Assembly (NCBI GenBank): GCA_022539475.1
Contig: VCMS01000186.1
Location: forward strand, 1 to 64,000
DNA length: 64,000 bases
Direction: 5' to 3'
Source of the DNA: Gracilaria domingensis
Taxonomy: Eukaryota; Rhodophyta; Florideophyceae; Gracilariales; Gracilariaceae
The notes beneath the pieces were generated by a model. That model had not been told where the DNA came from. It saw only the letters and a program-made list of their open reading frames with translations, and did no database searches. Positions 32,317 to 42,358 of the stretch are shown piece after piece (position 1 is the first letter of the stretch; each line of letters opens with the position of its first letter). Position numbers and translations under genes: made by a program.

Positions 32317-33299
32317 AAAGTATGAAAATTTTTGAGAAAGTGTCATACACATCGGGTAAAAGCATAAGGGTCAGCGTGAGGCAACCACTTCACCTAAAAC
32401 GATAACCTTACACACTTGTAGACGCTCAAGTCCGCAATGCTTGTGGATCGCAATGCCACGTTCTATCGATCCAAGCTTGGAACATGATGCTGGGAATCAA
32501 CCGCGAAGGAAGAGTTCTCACCATCGTGAGGCAAATTCATTCTATCAATTGGTTCCATCATAATAGAGCACGCCAACGGGGATATTTCACTTGCATGAAG
32601 ATATGCGCGTAGTTTCGACAGCGCACTGTTGAGGGACTGAGTGGTGCAATTGATTGGCTACAGATATACACCGACATATCCATGGCTACAATTTGGACAG
32701 ATGTTCCTTTAGAGAAGCTGTGATGTAACATTATTATGAACACGGCAAACAGTTATATGTAGCATGAAAGCTTTGGAGAAAGACGTCTCATACAAGATCC
32801 TTTTATGTTCTGCACCATTGACGTCATGACAACCCTCACGCATGCAAGGTGTCAAGCCGTCTTGATAGCAGTTTCCATGAGTTGCATTTCGGCGCCGAGT
32901 TGAGAAAGATCAATTGCTCAATCACACTGCTGGCGCCATATGTTTCGATGCATGGAAAGCTAAATAGAGCGGGTATCCGCCAGAATGCGGGTGGTCACGA
33001 GTGGAACCGTTGCGCAAAGAATCAGGATCTTTCGTTCGTCACTCGCAGAGCGGGGAAGGTATGTAATTATGGTTGCCTTCCACATATTGGTGCTGACTCA
33101 GCTTTTTCAGGAAAGCTCACTTTCGCGACATACATCCCGGTGGTCAAAGAAGAATTTCTAAAACGCCAAAACCCATTCCCACAGTTTTACAAACATATAG
33201 ATATCCTGTATGTAACCAACGACGGTGGTGGTGAGTGTCTACACTGCAATCCATATTAACATCTAAAAAAAACAAGGTGACGGTCAACAGCTTAGCGAA

Positions 33300-35707
33300 C
33301 TATGCAACGGCCGGGCTTTCCTTCGACCGCATCTCGTCGCTGCTAAACATTCGCGCAACCCGCAATCCAGTGCTTAGAACAGAGCTAGTTCTTTTTCTAT
33401 GTAGCCTTTTCTTGCTTCTCGGAGCACTTCGAAGAGATTGAGCTCTTGCCGCCTTCGGATCCGAGCGCGTTCGCACAAGTCTTCCGTCATCTCCTACAGC
33501 CAAGCTCAGGCCAATCTTCTTTCCTTCCACGCTTTGGCAAAACTCTGAAATCGTAGGCTCCGCTCTTCCCATTCCAAACACCAAATTCGATGTGCAATCA
33601 ATGTCAAACGCAAGTACGCCCGTCGCATATCTCTCCAACGAACTCCACATGCAAGCGGTTCCCAGAACTTCCAAGAACGCCCTCCGGCTATTTCTGCTCG
33701 CTTGGTCGGCGTCTTTTGCAGCGCCAAAACTGGCTTCAAAAGCCAACAGCTCCGGCTCGGAGATACAAGGCGATTCCTGCAGCAGCGCATGCGCAAGCAG
33801 AATGGCGGCGCAGTCTCTTTTGGGAAGCGGAAAGTCAGCAAGGCGAGTATGCATGCTGAGGTCAGCGCGATTCTGATACCGTTCCATCGCGCTCCGCACA
33901 CGACTCACGTCGGTCGCCGCAACGAGCTCCGCAGCGCATGAACCGTACTTGCAAGCGAGGTACGCAGCATGCGCCGACATGATGCTGAGGGCGTCATACG
34001 GCCTCTGCTTGTACACAGAGGTGATTGAACGACCATTGTGTAATCCCTGTCTCTCAAAGCTCTTTGTATGATCGGTATCTATTCTACGACGTTCCTTGCC
34101 AGATGACAGCACGTAGCACAGAATGAACTTGAGCCGGCGAGGAATATCCCTCTCACCGAACAACAGCTCCGTACAGCCGTACAGAAAGGCGCGTCTCATG
34201 GCCTCGCCCGCCATTGCTTGCGTGGAAAAGTAAAACGGCTCAAAGCCAAAGATGTGGCAGATGAAGTCATTGGCCTCAAACAGCTGGCCTGCCGTGGGTA
34301 TCTGAGCATTGGTCATCCAGGCGTCGGTTGTACGGTTCACGTCGCCCATGATCTTGGGAGCCATAATAGAGTAGGACAGAAAATGAGACATCTTGCGAAT
34401 GGCACGTGGACGACTCTTGCCATTTTGATTGTGGCGATGGTAGTTGTTATGAAGGCTAAATCGCTCCTTGATGGGCTTGGCCTTGGCCCCAAACGTGGAA
34501 TGGTGCGTCGGGGCGCCAAAAACTGATCCAGCTCGTCATCCGTAAAGCCGACGTTCAACGGCGCCGTGCTCGACTTCCACGGGAGGCCCTGCAGGTTGGT
34601 GGACGCGTACTGAATGGCGGCGTGGGTAAGCTCGAGGTCCAGCGTGTTAGTAAGGCTGGAGAGAAAAGCACCGTATGCACAGGTGGCAGACACATATCGA
34701 TCAAGATCACAATCAGATGCATCAGTGGCCTGCGTATCGATAAAGCATTTGCTGATCGCATCCGACACGGCGTACTCGTCCGACAGCAGCTGCTGCGCAA
34801 AGTCCAACGCGATGAGTTGCGATCTGGGAAGATGATCGCCCTTGAGCAGCACAGAGGGCATAATGCCCTGCGCCGGCGGCGTGGAGCGGTGAATGCTCTT
34901 GAGCTGCGCGGCGTACGTCATGACGTACACGTTGCGGTACGAGTTGCCGGCGAGATACATGACGGCGGTGCGGAGCAGCGACGACAGCGGGAAGTTGTTG
35001 GAGTCAACGTGGGCCGGGTGCAGCAAGGTGGCGGCCATGACGGCGTGCACGCGCGCCAGCGGCTTGTACGCAAACAAGTATCGGTTTAGCTCAAAGTTGT
35101 GCAGCGCCATCCTGCGCAGCAGGGCGCAGTGCGGCCTGAACGCCGGGTCGGCCGCCTCCGGCACGCAGTCGATGGGCAGCGTGACGGGGCGCAGAAACTG
35201 GGTGATGGACGCGCAGTGGTGGTGCAGCATGTGCGACGACGGCGGCGGCAGCAGCGCGCGCACAAAGTGCGCGCGCTGCGAGGTGTCAGTGACAAGGCGG
35301 CGCGGGGTGGACGGGTCGTCCGCCGTGAGCGCGCGGCGCGCCTCGCGCGGCGGGGACGGCGGCGGCGGCGGCGGAAGGGGGAACGGCGCGCGCGCGTCGG
35401 ATGGGGGGACATCGCGGCCCCGCGGGCGCGGCTCGGAGAGCGACATGTCGGTGGGCCGGCGCTGCAGCGAGTGGCGCTGGAAGGGGCGGCGCGCGTGCGG
35501 CATGGTGGAGGCGGTCACGACGGTGGCGGAGGTGGACAGCGACGCGGACGACGACAGCGTCTGCGAGAGCGCGGGCGCGGAGGCGGCGGGGCGCGGCGCG
35601 CGCGCGTGGTCGTGCGCGCTGGACACTCGCGAGCGCATGCGCAGCCACGGGCGACGCGCGCGCGGCGCGCCGTCTCGCGGCGGCGGCGGGCGCGACGCGG
35701 GCGGCAT
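33300..35707 (-). CDS. Unknown helical protein A (perhaps AhpD-like), with a frameshift
   Basis: Two overlapping frames make one gene. The upstream frame (open from 35929; ATG candidate at 35707) has a low-complexity Pro/Arg/Ala N-terminus and then helical sequence (LIALDFAQQLLSDEYAVSDA, SATCAYGAFLSSLTNTLDLE, GLPWKSSTAPLNVGFTDDEL). At about 34,515-34,540 the coding shifts to the frame reading GSVFGAPTHHSTFGAKAKPI and, at 34391-33300, IPRRLKFILCYVLSSGKERR, SIMSAHAAYLACKYGSCAAE and CAAILLAHALLQES. The paralogue at 42359-44656 runs through the same blocks in one frame, including GSVF, which supports a recent 1-nt indel or a sequence error here. The repeated helix pattern and the W-x-x-x-x-A-P-L-N-V-G-F block recall AhpD/carboxymuconolactone-decarboxylase-like proteins, but the redox C-x-x-C is absent; function unknown. 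Confidence 0.6.
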
Positions 35708-36007
35708 GTCGACGCGGCGGGTCGGCGGCGGCGGTCGGCGGCGGTCGGCGGCGGCGGTCGGCGGCGGCGGCGGCTGCGGCGCGGCGGCGGCGCGCGGCGG
35801 CGTCGCGCGGCGCGCGGCGGCTACATGCGCGGCGCGGCGCGCGGGCGCTCGGCGCGAGAGCGGCCACGCGGCGGCCACGCGCCGCGCGCGCGCGCCGTGG
35901 CGCGCGGCGCCGCGCGACGTGGCGCGCACAATTCAGCGCGCCACGCTGTCGCGCGCACTGTCAAGCTGCGCCAAACGGCCGCGCCGCCGCGCCCCCTTTA
36001 CCGCCAC

Positions 36008-39000
36008 CTAGCGCCGCGCGCGCACGCCGTCGCGCGACATCCACTCCACAATGGCGCAGTTGTAGCCCTGGTGCTCGCGCATGCTCGCGCAGTAGTGGTC
36101 CTTCGCCACCGTCTCCGCGCACGCCCAGTTGTTGCTGAACTCGTCCACGTACTGCGGCACCTGGTACTTGACGATCGACAGCACGTTCTCCTCCGTCCCC
36201 ATCAGCCCCTCCCGCAGGCTCGCCGTCAGCGCCACGTCGTACATCGCCGCCATGTACTCCAGCACGAACGCCGACCCCCCGAAGATGCCGCCGCGCCCCA
36301 CCCGCACCACCTGCCGCTCCGCCGCGTTCTGCTTGTTGCAGAAGCGGTTGAACGCCGCGTACTCGAACCCGTGCACCTCCGCCGCCGGCGTGTAGTCAAA
36401 CGTAGTTAGCAGTAGCTTGTTCACCATGTGCGCCCGCAGAATGTGGTCGTTCTTGTCGTGCATCATGTCCACCCGCCGGCAGTTGTGCTTCGCGTCGAAG
36501 AACACAAAGTGCGTCGTGCCCCACACGTTCCGCCGCGCCGCGTCCCGCATCATGTACATCTTGGACATCACCAGCGGGTTGTAGTCCTTCAGCCGCGCCT
36601 GCGGCGCGTTCGACAGCCACGACGCCCGCTCCACCCACTCCTTCGACTGCCGGATCTCCTGGATCTTCTCGTAGTTGTCCACCCCGATCCACTTTGTCCG
36701 CAGCTCCTCCCGCGTGATGTACTCGAACTTGGTCGACGCCTTGGCCTTGTCGTCCATGTCCTTTAGCAACTCGTCCGCGATTTCCTTCGACGTGTACACC
36801 ACCTTTGGGTACTTGTGCCGTAGCCACTCGTGCATCGCGTCCAGGTACATCTTGAAGTCGCGACGGAACTGGTATGCGTCGTTGTCGAGAGAGTCCCGTC
36901 CAATATCCAACAAGCATGTCACCAGCGTGATGTTCGTTTCATACGGCATTGGCGCGGGTACAAGCATCATCGCCTTTTCCACAATGGTGTGCAGCTTGGT
37001 GATGTGCACTCTCCAGTTCACAGCAGACGTTGCCTTCTTCGACTTGGCACCGCCCCCCTTGTCCCATTCCTCTTCTGTCAACACCCTGTTATCTCGCAGG
37101 TATTGCTGGTAGTACTCGTCGATCATTTTGCGCTGCGTATCGAGCGTGCCGGTGTACATGTCTTCAAATTGGAACTCTCGAACGAATTCCACCGGGTACC
37201 GTTCCATCATTGTGAGTGGCTTCGGATACGCGGGATCGTAATGCACGCCACCCAGCTGCTTGAAGCGCGTCTCATTCTTGAGATACTGATTGCGAACTTC
37301 TTCCATATCAGTTTCTAGCCGGAAGTGAGCATACCAAAATGTGTTAAAATACTTGTGCTCCGATTCGGCGTGGCTGAACAGCCCAGTGCCGACCGCAATC
37401 GTGAAGTTCTTGTCATCCCATGCGTACGGCCTCCAGTTCGTGTAGTACTCAAAGTCAAGGAAAGGCGATGTGATGCCGTGTTTGTCAAATTCGATCTTGT
37501 ACTGCTTCAGGTACTCCCGTCCTATCTCGTCCATGAACCACTTCCTCTTGAACAGCCCAGGGTTGTTGTTCCACTGGCAGTACTTGCCCGCCGAGCAGTA
37601 CACATCCTCTTCGTCCACGTTTCGTTCCACGCCACCACAGCGGTGCATGATACCCTTTCCTGGGTATGCGTTGGGAGGGTCGTCTTGCCAGTGGTGCACA
37701 AAACACAACAGGTTAGGTTGCTGCCGAAGGATAGACTCTTCTCGGCCTTGATGCATGATCTGGGCGTGAAGCGGCACGCCGGGGTCATGCCGATGACGAT
37801 GGCGGACGAGGTGCGCCACGCCAGAACCAACCAGAACCTTGGAGTCAATCAGACGAGACTTGGTTATATGAGCGGGCTCAATGAGTTTCCAGTCTTTCTC
37901 CAAGAGCAGCACGTACTCGCTTGAGGCAAGGTCGACCATTTTGGTGATCGCTTGTCCCAGAGGCAGGTTCTGTGAGGAAACGTGTATCCGACGTTTTTCC
38001 TTGGGAATCTGCTCAACGAGAGTGATTTGCTTGAGGAATTCCTTGTCGTCCTCCACACCGTTCAAGAAGAAGAGGATTTCCTGCGCGTAGTCGATAAGGC
38101 CATTGTCAAGCCACGACTTGAGCGAGGTCTTCATAGATTCATACTCGTTGTGGAACAGGACGACAATGGACATGGCAGCCTGATCATATTTCTGGCGTTG
38201 TGTGACCATCAAGGAAACGTCGGCTCGCACTGGCTGCACGGCGTCGACAGCGATTTTGCCGCTTTCATCCGTGGATTGTTGTTGTTCGGCTGCGACCGGC
38301 TCCTCCGCCACAGCGACATTTTGGTGTTGGGGTGCAGAGCCTGCGTGCTGGGTCTGCGCCGACTGCTCCACGGCGTGATCCTGCGGGGTGTCCGAATCTG
38401 TGTCTTGTGCCTCGGACTGTTCCGCGGGGTGTTCCGGCTGCGATGCAGGCTGTGCATTCAGCGCTTGTGCAGGCTGCTCCTCGGGTTGTTGCTGCTGACG
38501 TAGTGCATCCGCGTCAGGCTTTTGATCGCGTTGAGCGGGCTGCTCTTGCTGGCTGGCAGGGTTTGTGTCAGCAGCTACAGAGGAGCGATCGTGTTGAGCG
38601 GGCTGCTCTTGCTGGCTGGCAGGGTTTGTGTCAGCAGCTGCAGAAGAGCGATCGTCATGTTGAGGCTGCAGCTCCGGGACTGGAACAGCGGCGGGAACGC
38701 GCTGTTCGTCCTCCGCGGCCAAGGAAGCAATCCGCTGTGAGTCCAGCGCCGAGTGGTTGCCAACGGGCGAGAGCGGGCGCGGCGGGACCGTTCGTGCGAG
38801 GGGCGCAAGGGAAGCCGGAAACACAACGCCAAGCAGGAGGAAGACGACGGCGGAAAACAGCAGCGCCAGCGCGGCGAGCGTGAGCAACGCGCGCGTCCTC
38901 TTCGAGCGGCGGTACTGCAGAATGGGCCGGAACAGCGCGCCGACGCGCGCGGCGCCGCCGGCCGACGCGCGCTTGTCCGCGCCCACGTGCGTGGGCAGCG

Positions 39001-39061
39001 CGTGAAGAGGCGCGGCCGCGCCGCGGTTGAGGCGCGGGTGCAGCAGCGGCGGCGTCGCCAT
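36008..39061 (-). CDS. Type II membrane glycosyltransferase-like protein G, two domains
   Basis: 1017 aa from the ATG at 39061, no introns. A short basic N-terminus, one membrane segment at ~58-82 (LLTLAALALLFSAVVFLLLG), then a ~190-residue Gln/Pro/Ala/Glu-rich stalk with a 21-residue tandem repeat (ADTNPASQQEQPAQ core; 63-nt period at 38531-38656). The luminal part starts SIVVLFHNEYESMKTSLKSW, the N-terminal pattern of a GT-A/GT2-type fold, with LLLEKDWKLIEP as a possible acidic metal site. A second domain after ~residue 640 has ITLVTCLLDIGRDSLDNDAY, THFVFFDAKHNC and VGRGGIFGGSAFVLEYMAAM, ending in LREGLMGTEENVLSIVKYQVPQ; this resembles HtrL/YibB-type predicted glycosyltransferases. Probably Golgi, building or modifying surface or wall polysaccharide. 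Paralogous to 39402-41801. Confidence 0.75.
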   Translation of the reverse strand: MATPPLLHPRLNRGAAAPLHALPTHVGADKRASAGGAARVGALFRPILQYRRSKRTRALLTLAALALLFSAVVFLLLGVVFPASLAPLARTVPPRPLSPVGNHSALDSQRIASLAAEDEQRVPAAVPVPELQPQHDDRSSAAADTNPASQQEQPAQHDRSSVAADTNPASQQEQPAQRDQKPDADALRQQQQPEEQPAQALNAQPASQPEHPAEQSEAQDTDSDTPQDHAVEQSAQTQHAGSAPQHQNVAVAEEPVAAEQQQSTDESGKIAVDAVQPVRADVSLMVTQRQKYDQAAMSIVVLFHNEYESMKTSLKSWLDNGLIDYAQEILFFLNGVEDDKEFLKQITLVEQIPKEKRRIHVSSQNLPLGQAITKMVDLASSEYVLLLEKDWKLIEPAHITKSRLIDSKVLVGSGVAHLVRHRHRHDPGVPLHAQIMHQGREESILRQQPNLLCFVHHWQDDPPNAYPGKGIMHRCGGVERNVDEEDVYCSAGKYCQWNNNPGLFKRKWFMDEIGREYLKQYKIEFDKHGITSPFLDFEYYTNWRPYAWDDKNFTIAVGTGLFSHAESEHKYFNTFWYAHFRLETDMEEVRNQYLKNETRFKQLGGVHYDPAYPKPLTMMERYPVEFVREFQFEDMYTGTLDTQRKMIDEYYQQYLRDNRVLTEEEWDKGGGAKSKKATSAVNWRVHITKLHTIVEKAMMLVPAPMPYETNITLVTCLLDIGRDSLDNDAYQFRRDFKMYLDAMHEWLRHKYPKVVYTSKEIADELLKDMDDKAKASTKFEYITREELRTKWIGVDNYEKIQEIRQSKEWVERASWLSNAPQARLKDYNPLVMSKMYMMRDAARRNVWGTTHFVFFDAKHNCRRVDMMHDKNDHILRAHMVNKLLLTTFDYTPAAEVHGFEYAAFNRFCNKQNAAERQVVRVGRGGIFGGSAFVLEYMAAMYDVALTASLREGLMGTEENVLSIVKYQVPQYVDEFSNNWACAETVAKDHYCASMREHQGYNCAIVEWMSRDGVRARR

Positions 39062-39401
39062 GGCTCGTCAAACAGCGGCGCGTTTCGGGCCGCTCGCGCT
39101 CGCGCCGCGCCTGCGCCTCTGCCGAGCGGCGGGTGAAGAGTACGTTTGGTGTTACAGCGCGCGCCGCGCGGCCGACACCCGCACGTGACGCTGACGCTGC
39201 GCGCAAGTGGGCGCGCGCGCGGCGCGCTGACGCGTGGCATACGCGCCCGCGCATGGCGCGCGTGCGCGCCGCGCGCATGTGCGCGCAGCGCGCAGAACTG
39301 ATCGCGCGCGGCATCGCCCGCGCGGCATCGCCCGCGCTCCTCTTCACGGCGGCCGCGCCGGCTGGCGGCGCGCCGCGCGCCACCGTCCGCGTCCGCGCAA
39401 C
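39062..39401. promoter_or_regulatory. Shared GC-rich spacer between two divergent paralogues
   Basis: 340 bp between the start codons of G (39061, minus) and G' (39402, plus). Very GC-rich, with runs such as GCGCGCGCGCGGCGCGC near 39,210-39,290. By position it must hold both promoters, so a bidirectional promoter is likely. No TATA box seen. Confidence 0.6.
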
Positions 39402-41801
39402 ATGCCGGCCTTCTCCGCCGCCGTGCCGCGCCGGCGCCCCGCGCGCCCCGTGGTCAAGTCGCTTGCCGCCAGGCGCCCGTCGCTGCGGCAGACGCTTCCG
39501 CGCATCCATCCAGTCTGCTTTGCGCTGGTTTTCGCCGCCGCTGCTGTCGGCTTGCTCACGTCGGTGTTTGGGCTGTTTCGCTCCAAGCCGCCGTCGCACA
39601 TCTCGGCCGTCGTGCTCTTCCACGGCGAGTTGAAGTCCTTCCAGCACTCGCTGCGCTCGTGGTATCGAAACGGGCTGCTCGACGCCGTCGACGAGGTGCT
39701 GATCTTCGTCAATGGCGCTTCATCTTCCGCTTCGCGCCCCGCCCTCTCGAGCAACAACATACCGCTATTCTTTTCGCTGCCCATCGCCAATCGTCGCATC
39801 ATCACGTCGCCAGAAAACCTGCCGCTGGGGCTGGCCATCTCTCGTATGGTGCGCGAAGCGCGCTCCAAATACGTGCTCCTGCTTGAAAAGGACTGGGCTC
39901 TCATAGAGAACACCTCCACCACCCAGTCGCGTCTCGCCTACTCCAAGCAACTTTTGAAATCCAACATTGCCAACGTCGTCCGCTTCAGACATCGCCACAA
40001 TCCAGGCGTTCCGTTGCACGCCCTCATCATGCACTACGGTCGAGAGCAGTCCATTCTCACCATTCAGAAGAATCTGCTGTGCTATGTCCATCACTGGCAG
40101 GCCGACCCACCATCCATGTTCCCTGGAAAGGGCCGAATTACCGAGTGTCCGAAGCCGTCTGCTGCACAAGTCGATCACAACGATACCGTGTATTGCGCCC
40201 CGTCCGAATACTGTCAGTGGACAAACAACCCGAGCTTGTTTGATCGCAAATGGTTCATCTCGAACGTTTTGGATGACTTTGAGAAACATTACAAGGCTGA
40301 ACATGCTCAGTACGGCGATTCATCCCCCTTCCTGGACTTTGAGTATTACACCAATTGGCGCCCGCATGCCTGGACCGAAAAGAATTTCACAGTTGCGCTG
40401 GGAACGGGGCTCTTCAATCATGATGAGCGACAGGAGCAGAAGTACTTCAATACGTTTTGGTACGCTCATTATCGGCTCACTGTTGACCTCGAAGAATTGA
40501 GAGATCAGTACCTAAAGAACGAGACCTCGTTCAAAGCTCTTGGCGGCGTTCACTACGATCCAGACAGTCCCTACCCGCTAACGTTGAGAGAGAGATACCC
40601 TGTTGAATTCGTGCGCAAGTATCAATGGCCCGATGTTTACACTGGCACCCTAGACGATCAGCGATCTATGGTTAACAAGCCCTATGCAAAGTTCCTTAAG
40701 GAACACAGAATATTGACAGGCGACCAACACAACTCACCCAAAGCCGAACAAGTAAGGACCAGCCAAGTCCCTTGGCGATCCTACGTCACGAACATTCATC
40801 GAAAAGTCGAGAAAGCAATGCTTCTGGTACCGCCGGAGCAGCCCCATGAGATGACTATCACCCTTGTAACGAGCCTGCTAGACATCGGACGGGCGCGACT
40901 TGGTCAAGATGACTACCAATTCCGGCGAGACTTCAAAATGTACTTAGATGCTATGCAGAATTGGTTGACTCACGAATACCCAAAAGTTGTATATACAACA
41001 AAAGAAATCGCAGATGAACTGGGGAAGAACATGAGTGAGGAAGCCAAGAATTCCACCAAATTCGAGTACACAACACGAGAGGAGTTTCGTACGAGATGGA
41101 TTGGCCCCGACAACTACGATTTGGTGCAGAAAATCCGAAAGTCGAAAGAATGGCTTGACAGGGCTTCATGGCTGGAGAATTCCCCACAAGCAGGGTTGGA
41201 GGACTATAATCCTTTGGTCATGTCCAAAATGTTTATGATGCGACACGCGGCGCGCACCAACCACTGGAATACGACACACTTTTTATTCCTAGATGCCAAG
41301 CACAACTGTCAGAACCCAAAGGTTTTGAACCGCAGGAACGATCATATTATTCGCGCGCACATGTTTGACAAACTGCTAATGACGCATTTCGACTATACTC
41401 CAAGCACCGAAGTGCATGGATTTGAGTATTCGGCCTTCAATGGCTACTGTAACATAGAAAACGCCACGGAGCGACAAAACGTGAAAGTCGGCAGAGGCGG
41501 TATTTTTGGTGGTTCGGCGTTCGTATTGGAGTACATCACAGCGATGTATGACGTTATTTTGACCGCAACTCTGCGCGAGGGCTTGATGGGTACCGAAGAG
41601 AATGTGTTCTCCATCATTTTGTATCAGGTTCCGCAGTATGTTGATGGCTTTAACAACAACTGGGCGTGTCCAGACAACGTTGCAAAGGATCATTACTGCG
41701 AAAACATGCAGGATCATCAGGGTTATAATTGCGCGATCTTCGAGTGGGCAGCGAGAGACGCTGTACCCGGCGAAAAGGCACCAGCTATACCAGACAACTA
41801 A
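39402..41801 (+). CDS. Type II membrane glycosyltransferase-like protein G', two domains
   Basis: 799 aa from the ATG at 39402 (MPAFSAAVPRRRPARP); the open frame upstream is GC-rich spacer. Basic N-terminus, membrane segment ~30-52 (CFALVFAAAAVGLLTSVFGL), then directly the GT-A-like domain (SAVVLFHGELKSFQHSLRSW) without the long stalk of its paralogue. Shared blocks with G: LPLGLAISRMV, LLLEKDW, FRHRHNPGVPLHALIMHYGR, YCQWTNNPSLF, SPFLDFEYYTNWRP, LGTGLF, TFWYAH and, in the HtrL/YibB-like second domain, ITLVTSLLDIGR, FLFLDAKHNC, VGRGGIFGGSAFVLEY and LREGLMGTEENVFSI. Similarity is strong over the whole luminal region, so this is an old or conserved duplication. Predicted Golgi glycosyltransferase of unknown acceptor. 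Confidence 0.75.
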   Translation: MPAFSAAVPRRRPARPVVKSLAARRPSLRQTLPRIHPVCFALVFAAAAVGLLTSVFGLFRSKPPSHISAVVLFHGELKSFQHSLRSWYRNGLLDAVDEVLIFVNGASSSASRPALSSNNIPLFFSLPIANRRIITSPENLPLGLAISRMVREARSKYVLLLEKDWALIENTSTTQSRLAYSKQLLKSNIANVVRFRHRHNPGVPLHALIMHYGREQSILTIQKNLLCYVHHWQADPPSMFPGKGRITECPKPSAAQVDHNDTVYCAPSEYCQWTNNPSLFDRKWFISNVLDDFEKHYKAEHAQYGDSSPFLDFEYYTNWRPHAWTEKNFTVALGTGLFNHDERQEQKYFNTFWYAHYRLTVDLEELRDQYLKNETSFKALGGVHYDPDSPYPLTLRERYPVEFVRKYQWPDVYTGTLDDQRSMVNKPYAKFLKEHRILTGDQHNSPKAEQVRTSQVPWRSYVTNIHRKVEKAMLLVPPEQPHEMTITLVTSLLDIGRARLGQDDYQFRRDFKMYLDAMQNWLTHEYPKVVYTTKEIADELGKNMSEEAKNSTKFEYTTREEFRTRWIGPDNYDLVQKIRKSKEWLDRASWLENSPQAGLEDYNPLVMSKMFMMRHAARTNHWNTTHFLFLDAKHNCQNPKVLNRRNDHIIRAHMFDKLLMTHFDYTPSTEVHGFEYSAFNGYCNIENATERQNVKVGRGGIFGGSAFVLEYITAMYDVILTATLREGLMGTEENVFSIILYQVPQYVDGFNNNWACPDNVAKDHYCENMQDHQGYNCAIFEWAARDAVPGEKAPAIPDN

Positions 41802-42358
41802 CTAGCTAGGGTAATTGAGTATCAACCTGAGACGTGAAACAGAGCTATCTCTTCTTCTCGGCGTTTGACGTCTCGTAGTGATGTTTGGTTCTGTTTCATG
41901 GACGTAGCTGTAGAGTAGGCAGGGGACTGATCAATGCTCAATACTGAATGAAACGTCTAAACTATTTCTTTCCGAGGGGAGGCAGGTGCAACAGTTGCAA
42001 TGCAAACTCTCGCTCTTCTACATGCTGTAGGTTTCCGCATGCTTAAGCATGTAGGAGGGGTACATACACTTGCCTCACTAAATGAGCTGGGCCCTACATC
42101 CTTAGACATATTTTTGGTTAAGAAGCATCTGAGCGTCATGCCCGGAGAGCTGCACAGGAACTCATGATATCAGTTTGCAGTCGAAAAAGAATAGCATTCA
42201 CGCGCATCTGCCCGTGGAAGCTATCGATAATGTATATTTACATGAAAGAACAATGAACGTGGTTTGTACACAGTATACGATATCATCGTCATGTAAACAA
42301 GTGCTGCTTGCAATAGTTTCGAACAGTGCTTGCTTCAAAATACCCAAGGGTATACGAA
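41802..42358. other. Convergent spacer between G' and A'
   Basis: No gene. Contains a CATGCTTAAGCATG palindrome near 42,038. 3' ends of both neighbours fall here. Confidence 0.5.

Larger units (their letters stand above)
31249..33299. other. Intergenic with palindromes
   Basis: No convincing gene. It holds a perfect hairpin at 31501-31528 and the exceptional palindrome complex at 32091-32316 listed separately. Confidence 0.5.

Noticed and set aside
34893-36409. Long plus-strand ORFs (372 and 436 codons) in the GC-rich zone
   Set aside because: They are Arg/Ala/Gly shadows of extreme GC content opposite the 5' end of gene A and the 3' end of gene G.
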